Assembly (NCBI GenBank): GCA_002371625.1
Contig: DFFV01000093.1
Span: 1 to 10,014 of the forward strand
Direction of reading: 5' to 3'
DNA length: 10,014 bases
Source of the DNA: Ruminococcus sp. UBA3767
Lineage (GTDB): Bacteria; Bacillota; Clostridia; Oscillospirales; Ruminococcaceae
Position numbers and translations under genes: made by a program
The notes under the pieces: model-generated
Told to the model about the DNA's origin: nothing
Databases searched by the model: none
The model's input: only the letters and a program-made list of their open reading frames with translations
Shown: one piece after another, positions 6,338-10,014 of the stretch
Position numbering within the stretch: position 1 is the stretch's first letter
How the letters are laid out: each line of letters begins with the position of its first letter

Positions 6338-6352
6338 GCAGCAAACTGCTGC
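6338..6352. repeat. Short perfect inverted repeat at the start point of the fezA/fezB-like transcript
   Basis: GCAGCA (6338-6343), AAC, TGCTGC (6347-6352) is a perfect 6-bp stem with a 3-nt loop, placed right after the -10 box. It could be a second repressor site or a 5' mRNA-stabilising hairpin. Only the sequence symmetry is certain. Confidence 0.5.
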
Positions 6353-6359
6353 TAATAAT

Positions 6360-6388
6360 ATGATAACACTATTTCTGATGATTGTCAA
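6360..6388 (-). promoter_or_regulatory. Promoter of the fezA/fezB-like operon
   Basis: The minus strand reads TTGACA (6383-6388), a 17-bp spacer and TATCAT (6360-6365), a strong sigma-A promoter. It gives a leader of about 100 nt that contains the two inverted repeats at 6338-6352 and 6304-6321. It lies just past the permease gene's terminator, so this operon is independent of the ABC transporter operon. Confidence 0.8.
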
Positions 6389-6394
6389 TAGGGC

Positions 6395-6423
6395 AAAAAA
6401 GTGCAGACGTGCTGCACTTTTTT
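6395..6423. terminator. Rho-independent terminator of the ABC transporter operon
   Basis: AAAAAAGTGCAG (6395-6406), ACGTG, CTGCACTTTTTT (6412-6423) is a perfect 12-bp hairpin flanked by A and T tracts, so it can work in both directions. It starts three bases after the permease stop codon. Confidence 0.92.
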
Positions 6424-6426
6424 TGA

Positions 6427-8247
6427 TTATTCTCTGTTCTTTAGCACCTCTGCGGGAGTGATCCTTGAGATCCTGCGCATGAGCAGCTTCGAGATTAGCA
6501 TACCCAGCACGACCGTGATAGACGAGCGAAGCTCACGCACGAGCTGCCTGATGCGGAATACTCTTTCAAAGTTCTGCGACTTGATCCTGAACCGGCGGAA
6601 CTTTGCTGCCTTATGCTCGTTTCTGATGAGCGAGAGCGCTGTCTGAGAGAGACGCTTGTTTATAACATGGGTATTTACTGCCGCACTTATCAGCGGCGGC
6701 ATAACAAGCCCGTAGATGACAAGATACGGCGGTATGATGATATCAACATCGGGCAGTGAGAAATAGGAGTAGCTTTTATCCATCTGCGAGGAAATACCTA
6801 TCGGCGTGAAGCTGACAAGTGTACCGAGAAGTCCGCCGACAAAGGCAACGGCTGTTGGCATGGATATGTAGTGACGCAGCAGGTCTTTCTTTTTTACTCC
6901 AAGTGAATACAGTGCGCCGATAACGCCCGACTCCTGCTCTATCTGATGAACGACAAACACCGAGATAACATAAGCAAACAGTATAAGAACGATCACGCCT
7001 GCGACAAGACCTCCGACCTTGTTCATTATAACATCTCCTGCGGCTGCGGCTATCCTGCCGTTTTCGGAGGCTTTGAGGAATGAAGTGAGGTTGTCTATAT
7101 CGACCACAAATTCCTTTTCGATTAGCTTTTCGGTGTACTTTTTCATTTCGTCTATGCCGCTGTAAAGCTCACCCGAGCCTTTGGCTGCTTTGTTCACGGA
7201 TGATGTATACTCGGTGATGCCGTTTTTGAAAGCAGCTAAGCTGTCAAGGTCGGCTTTGAGCGAAGCCGCACGTCCCGAGGTATCTTTTTTGGCAAGCTCG
7301 CCAAGCAGCTGAGAATAGTTGCTCCCGGTAAGCTCTGTGCCCTGAGCAAGAGCTGAAATGGAGCTGTTTGCCTGCGCAAGATAAGCGTCGAACAGCTTTT
7401 GTGCGGCATTTTCAAGCCCGGCGCTGTTTTTATCCAGCTTTTCAAGCCCGCCCGAAAGCTCGCCTGCGCCCGAATGTATCTGCGAAACGCCTTTTTCTAT
7501 CTCCTCTTTTGCATCGAGCAATTCGCTGACAGATTCCTTGAAATACTTATCCTCGACCTTGGTGTAATCAAACTCAAGGTCCTTGATCTTCTGTTTCAGC
7601 TCGTCTGCGGTAACGTCTTTTCCGAGGCGGAAGGAATAGTTATACTCCTGCGCCTTCTGCTGAGTATCGTCACGGATATGGTCGTACTCCTCCTGCGTTA
7701 CGAAAAGCAGACCGAACACCTCTGACTGAACGCCCGTATCGGCAAGGCTTCGCAGCGGCGCATCATAATCGGGAGCTGTGCCTATGCCGACTATCTCCAG
7801 CTGCACACCGCCTGCTGTGACGGTATCCCCTACCTTATATCCGTTCACCTCGGCAAAGCGCCTTTCAATGACGGCTTCGCCTTTTTCCTGTGCATTTCTG
7901 CCCTCGCAGACGGTAACAAGGTCGGTCTTTTCTCTGTTCCTGAAAAGGCGCAGCACCTTGCCGTTTTCAACGGGCATATCGATATAGAATTCCTGCTCTA
8001 TCACCGTGCCGCCCTCGGAGAGCTTTTCAAGCTCATCGGAAGTTAGCGGAACGAACACGCTGAACTGACCGTCCTGGACATTGGAATCCTTTGCTTTGCT
8101 TTCAGTTCCGCTGATTATGGAATCTGCCGAGCCGACCATGCTGACCACAAGAAAGATACCCATTACGATGAGCAGGACAAGTGCAAGGTACCTTCCCAGG
8201 TTGCTTTTAAGGTCACGGCTGAGCCTTTTTTTCAATACTCTGTTCAT
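6427..8247 (-). CDS. FtsX-type ABC transporter permease, shortened by an apparent internal deletion
   Basis: The 606-residue protein has membrane helix 1 at about 20-38, a large extracytoplasmic part (40-405) whose second half (240-380) is coiled-coil-like, then three helices at about 411-435, 462-485 and 507-525 that form one FtsX unit (GGLVAGVIVLILFAYVISVF, then QESGVIGALYSLGVKKKDLL). Full-length relatives carry a second FtsX unit. Here the next helix begins (RQLVRELRSSITVVLGMLIS, to residue 586) but joins directly to a typical C-terminal end (MRRISRITPAEVLKNRE). The interior of unit 2 is missing while the frame stays open. The start codon directly follows the ATPase stop, with GGAGG inside the ATPase gene. 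The partner is the adjacent ATPase. The substrate is unknown; peptides, lipids or antimicrobials are typical for the family. It may be inactive or work as a reduced form. Confidence 0.85.
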   Translation of the reverse strand: MNRVLKKRLSRDLKSNLGRYLALVLLIVMGIFLVVSMVGSADSIISGTESKAKDSNVQDGQFSVFVPLTSDELEKLSEGGTVIEQEFYIDMPVENGKVLRLFRNREKTDLVTVCEGRNAQEKGEAVIERRFAEVNGYKVGDTVTAGGVQLEIVGIGTAPDYDAPLRSLADTGVQSEVFGLLFVTQEEYDHIRDDTQQKAQEYNYSFRLGKDVTADELKQKIKDLEFDYTKVEDKYFKESVSELLDAKEEIEKGVSQIHSGAGELSGGLEKLDKNSAGLENAAQKLFDAYLAQANSSISALAQGTELTGSNYSQLLGELAKKDTSGRAASLKADLDSLAAFKNGITEYTSSVNKAAKGSGELYSGIDEMKKYTEKLIEKEFVVDIDNLTSFLKASENGRIAAAAGDVIMNKVGGLVAGVIVLILFAYVISVFVVHQIEQESGVIGALYSLGVKKKDLLRHYISMPTAVAFVGGLLGTLVSFTPIGISSQMDKSYSYFSLPDVDIIIPPYLVIYGLVMPPLISAAVNTHVINKRLSQTALSLIRNEHKAAKFRRFRIKSQNFERVFRIRQLVRELRSSITVVLGMLISKLLMRRISRITPAEVLKNRE

Positions 8248-8949
8248 TTACAAATCCTCCAGCTCTGCGGCAGGGATACGCTGCTCGTTCTCGTAATCCT
8301 TTGTAACAAGTCCGTCTTTCAGGAAGATGACCTTATGCACCATATTCTTTATTGAATTGTTATGGGTAACGATGAGCATTGTTGTGCCGTATTTTGCGTT
8401 GATCTTTTCAAGCAGCACGAGGATATCCCGTGAGGTCTTGGAATCAAGTGCGCCTGTCGGCTCATCGCAAAGCAGCAGCTTGGGATTCTTGATAAGTGCT
8501 CTGGCAATGGCGCACCTTTGCTGCTGTCCGCCCGAAAGCTGCGCAGGGAACTTGTTCTGGTGCTCGGTAAGTCCGAGCGTATCAAGCAGCTCGTCCATAT
8601 CAAGCGGCGACTGAGCAAGATACTCGCAGACCTTGATATTCTCCCTTACCGTCAGGTTGGGCACAAGATTGTAAAACTGGAATATAAAGCCGATGTTGTC
8701 CCTGCGGTAATCGGAAAGCTGGGCAGGTTTAAGCCCGAATATCTCTTTACCGTCTACTGTGACCGAACCGCTGTCCATTTCGTCCAGTCCGCCGATGCAG
8801 TTGAGCAGCGTGGATTTTCCCGAACCGCTCGTGCCCTGGATAACGCACATCTGCCCTTTCTCCACCGACGTATTAACTCCCTTCAGCACCTGAATATAGC
8901 TCTGATCCTTGCCGTAGCTTTTTTTAAGATCCTTTACCTCAAGATACAT
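8248..8949 (-). CDS. ABC transporter ATP-binding protein (MacB/LolD-like)
   Basis: The 233-residue ATPase is complete and looks active. It has Walker A GTSGSGKST (39-47), a Q-loop in FIFQFYNL (Q91), signature LSGGQQQR (138-145), Walker B LLLCDEPTGALD (158-169, catalytic Glu163) and H-loop VTHN (H196). This subfamily pairs with FtsX-type permeases, and the permease gene follows with no gap. The ATG at 8949 has GGAGG 8 bases upstream. It lies 69 bp after the TetR gene. That gap holds a weak hairpin and an inverted repeat nearly identical to the one before the fezA/fezB-like genes. The energy-coupling role is certain from the motifs; the cargo is not known. No odd features are seen. Confidence 0.95.
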   Translation of the reverse strand: MYLEVKDLKKSYGKDQSYIQVLKGVNTSVEKGQMCVIQGTSGSGKSTLLNCIGGLDEMDSGSVTVDGKEIFGLKPAQLSDYRRDNIGFIFQFYNLVPNLTVRENIKVCEYLAQSPLDMDELLDTLGLTEHQNKFPAQLSGGQQQRCAIARALIKNPKLLLCDEPTGALDSKTSRDILVLLEKINAKYGTTMLIVTHNNSIKNMVHKVIFLKDGLVTKDYENEQRIPAAELEDL

Positions 8950-8968
8950 AATAGATACCTCCGTATTT

Positions 8969-8985
8969 GTTAGTTGTGGCTAACT
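8969..8985. promoter_or_regulatory. Second copy of the GTTAG...GGCTAAC operator, before the ABC ATPase gene
   Basis: GTTAGTTGTGGCTAACT matches the element at 6305-6321 (GTTAGCTTTGGCTAACT) at 15 of 17 positions. The symmetric core here is GTTAG/CTAAC. It lies just upstream of the ATPase gene's ribosome binding site. A clear promoter is not seen in the gap, only a TAAAAT at 8994-8999 without a good -35, so it could be an operator for a weak internal promoter or a roadblock to transcription from tetR. Confidence 0.55.
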
Positions 8986-9000
8986 GTTTGTTATTTTAAA

Positions 9001-9018
9001 GAGCAGCTTTCACTGCTC
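9001..9018 (-). other. Hairpin directly after the tetR stop codon, possible weak terminator
   Basis: GAGCAG (9001-9006), CTTTCA, CTGCTC (9013-9018) form a 6-bp stem. On the minus strand it is followed by only three T residues, then AAAAT. The stem abuts the TetR stop. It may lower, but probably does not stop, transcription into the ABC genes. Confidence 0.4.
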
Positions 9019-9636
9019 TCACTTATCGTCTTCAAGAATGAACTCCACCCACGACTTGACGAGCATATCAAGCACGGGTTTTATCTTTTCCTTTGCCTTT
9101 TGCATATCGCTTTCGTGCGTGAGAAGATGGATGAACGCATCTACCTGGATATGACTGAACCAGTGCATCATATACTTATTCACACGCTTGCCGCCGACGG
9201 CATCGGCATACGCCTGAGCCGACTTTGCATATCCTCTGTCAAGCATTTCCACTACCCTGTCGGGCAGGTTCTCAAACTGCGAGCCCTGCGACTTTTCAAG
9301 CAGTATCATCATCTCGTCATAGTGGCTGTAAAGCAAGGTCACCATCTCATCGGCAAAAAAATCGTGGTCGCCCGAAACGTGCGAATAGGCTGAAATATCA
9401 GAGTGTTCCTCCTGCGCAAAATGTGACTGCATAAGCTGCATAAGCTCCCCCAGCGGTCCCGAAACAACTGCCTCGAACAGCCCGTTTTTATCCTTGAAAA
9501 GAAAATACACAGCGCCCGTTGTAAACCCTGCCTGCGAGCAGATACTGCGCAGTGAGGCTTTGGCAAAGCCCTTTTCAAGAAACTCCTTTTTTGCACATTC
9601 AAGCAGCCTTTCACGGCTTTCGTTAGTGACAGACAT
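9019..9636 (-). CDS. TetR-family transcriptional repressor
   Basis: The 205-residue protein has the TetR N-terminal domain at residues 7-52 (RERLLECAKKEFLEKGFAKA, then SLRSICSQAGFTTGAVYFLFKDKNGLFEAVV), with the recognition helix at about 37-46. The remaining 150 residues form a helical ligand/dimer domain with no recognisable ligand signature (MMHWFSHIQVDAFIHLL, a Lys/Glu-rich end). The start at ATG 9636 has AGGAGG upstream. It is the first gene of the operon with the ABC ATPase and permease, so it most likely represses itself and the transporter until an inducer binds. A 30-bp palindromic operator lies over its promoter. The operator before the ABC gene is of a different sequence type. Confidence 0.9.
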   Translation of the reverse strand: MSVTNESRERLLECAKKEFLEKGFAKASLRSICSQAGFTTGAVYFLFKDKNGLFEAVVSGPLGELMQLMQSHFAQEEHSDISAYSHVSGDHDFFADEMVTLLYSHYDEMMILLEKSQGSQFENLPDRVVEMLDRGYAKSAQAYADAVGGKRVNKYMMHWFSHIQVDAFIHLLTHESDMQKAKEKIKPVLDMLVKSWVEFILEDDK

Positions 9637-9650
9637 TTTTTATCCTCCTG

Positions 9651-9683
9651 ACATAACGGCGTTACGTAACAATGTTATGTTAC
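9651..9683. promoter_or_regulatory. TetR operator region, nested palindrome over the tetR promoter
   Basis: GTTACGTAAC (9661-9670) is flanked by ACATAAC (9651-9657) and GTTATGT (9674-9680). Both pairs share the same centre, so 24 of 30 bases are symmetric, with 3-bp mismatched gaps between the arms. A further overlapping repeat, GTAACA...TGTTAC, spans 9666-9683. The site covers the -10 box and start point of tetR, as expected for autorepression. Confidence 0.75.
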
Positions 9684-9705
9684 AACATTTTTTTCTATTT
9701 GTCAA
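9677..9705 (-). promoter_or_regulatory. Promoter of the tetR-ABC operon
   Basis: The minus strand reads TTGACA (9700-9705), a 17-bp A-rich spacer and TAACAT (9677-9682). The -10 lies within the palindromic operator, and AGGAGG of tetR follows about 30 bases later. Confidence 0.75.
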
Positions 9706-9736
9706 GGGGGTAAGCAAAAAAAATTTGTCCTTTTTT

Positions 9737-10014
9737 ATTTTTGTGCTGCTGATAGGATAAATCAGAATTTGCCGCAGCGGCGGCACCGCTTGTCCGTCGC
9801 ATATAGGAATGATATGACGGCGGCTTTTGTGTCGCTCCGGGCTATTATTTTGTGTGATTTTTCACATCGCTTTCGGGTTCTTGTCAATTGTGTGGAACGG
9901 CGAAATTATCCTCCTGAACTGTTGAAAGTGGCGGTGGAAGTCGCTTGATATCTCTTGATATATAAAAATCTCCCCTTCCTTTTGATCACCGTTTGAGCGG
10001 GTGGCGGCAAAAGA
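9737..10014. other. Structured, GC-rich non-coding stretch at the right edge; origin unclear
   Basis: No gene could be assigned. I see a hairpin (CCGT..CATAT 9794-9804 with ATATGACGG 9812-9820), a small hairpin TGTGA-TTTT-TCACA (9853-9866), two direct copies of CTTGATAT ten bases apart (9944-9951 and 9954-9961), and a long-range inverted pair TTTGCCGC (9768-9775) with GCGGCAAA (10004-10011). On the minus strand one frame is open from the edge to a TGA at 9862-9864 (50 codons, ending FHTIDKNPKAM) and another to a TAA at 9906-9908 (35 codons, followed by no start). Either could be the tail of a gene beyond the window; neither resembles a family I know. The composition differs from the neighbouring operons, which hints at a mobile-element edge. 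Confidence 0.4.

Noticed and set aside
6256..6352. Metal-sensing riboswitch in the fezA/fezB-like leader
   Set aside because: The leader has only two simple hairpins and lacks the multi-helix junction and conserved loops of known metal riboswitches such as yybP-ykoY or NiCo. A protein operator is simpler.
9781..9900. Relaxase nick site (oriT)
   Set aside because: I could not match the region to a known nick sequence such as the pIP501 or pMV158 types, and no mobilisation gene is visible in the window.
9862..10014. A 50-codon open frame on the minus strand entering from the right edge
   Set aside because: It is too short, shows no known motif and overlaps the direct repeats. It is kept only as a remark within the edge region.

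Overview
The window looks like chromosome from a Gram-positive Clostridia, probably a Ruminococcus-like gut or rumen member of the Oscillospiraceae. Supporting signs are strong AGGAGG-type ribosome binding sites, sigma-A promoters with 17-bp spacers, an ECF sigma/DUF4367 anti-sigma pair, and clostridial-type small proteins. The taxon is an inference from style and families, not from a marker gene. No rRNA, tRNA, CRISPR array or transposase gene is visible. A perfect parS consensus at 368-383 suggests that the region is origin-proximal, if it is chromosomal.

Layout, left to right. (1) 1-172, minus: N-terminal fragment of an AraC-family regulator cut by the window edge. (2) 173-581: gene-free stretch with two minus-strand promoters, a 20-bp palindromic operator and the parS site. 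(3) 582-2297, minus: an operon of ECF sigma factor, DUF4367 anti-sigma factor (TTG start, 4-nt overlap) and a small secreted protein whose ribosome binding site lies in one arm of a long inverted repeat. (4) 2412-3167, minus: carboxymuconolactone-decarboxylase/cupin fusion, divergent from (5) 3367-3810, plus: an HTH-XRE regulator with a zinc-ribbon tail. (6) 3893-6255, minus: a two-gene cassette of a small DUF6110-like membrane protein and a P1B-6-type ATPase with an SCA membrane motif. This resembles the fezA/fezB core of ferrosome (iron-storage organelle) clusters. (7) 6427-9636, minus: TetR regulator, ABC ATPase and an FtsX-type permease that seems to have lost the interior of its second membrane module by an in-frame deletion. 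(8) 9651-10014: the TetR operator/promoter, then about 280 bp of structured, GC-rich sequence that may be the edge of another element.

Regulation is the most interesting thread. The leader of the fezA/fezB-like operon and the tetR-ABC intergenic gap carry nearly the same inverted repeat (GTTAG...GGCTAAC; 15 of 17 bases identical). This suggests that one regulator, possibly a DtxR-like metal sensor, controls both the presumed iron-storage cassette and the transporter. The TetR gene has its own different 30-bp operator over its promoter. All functional assignments come from reading motifs; no database search was possible.
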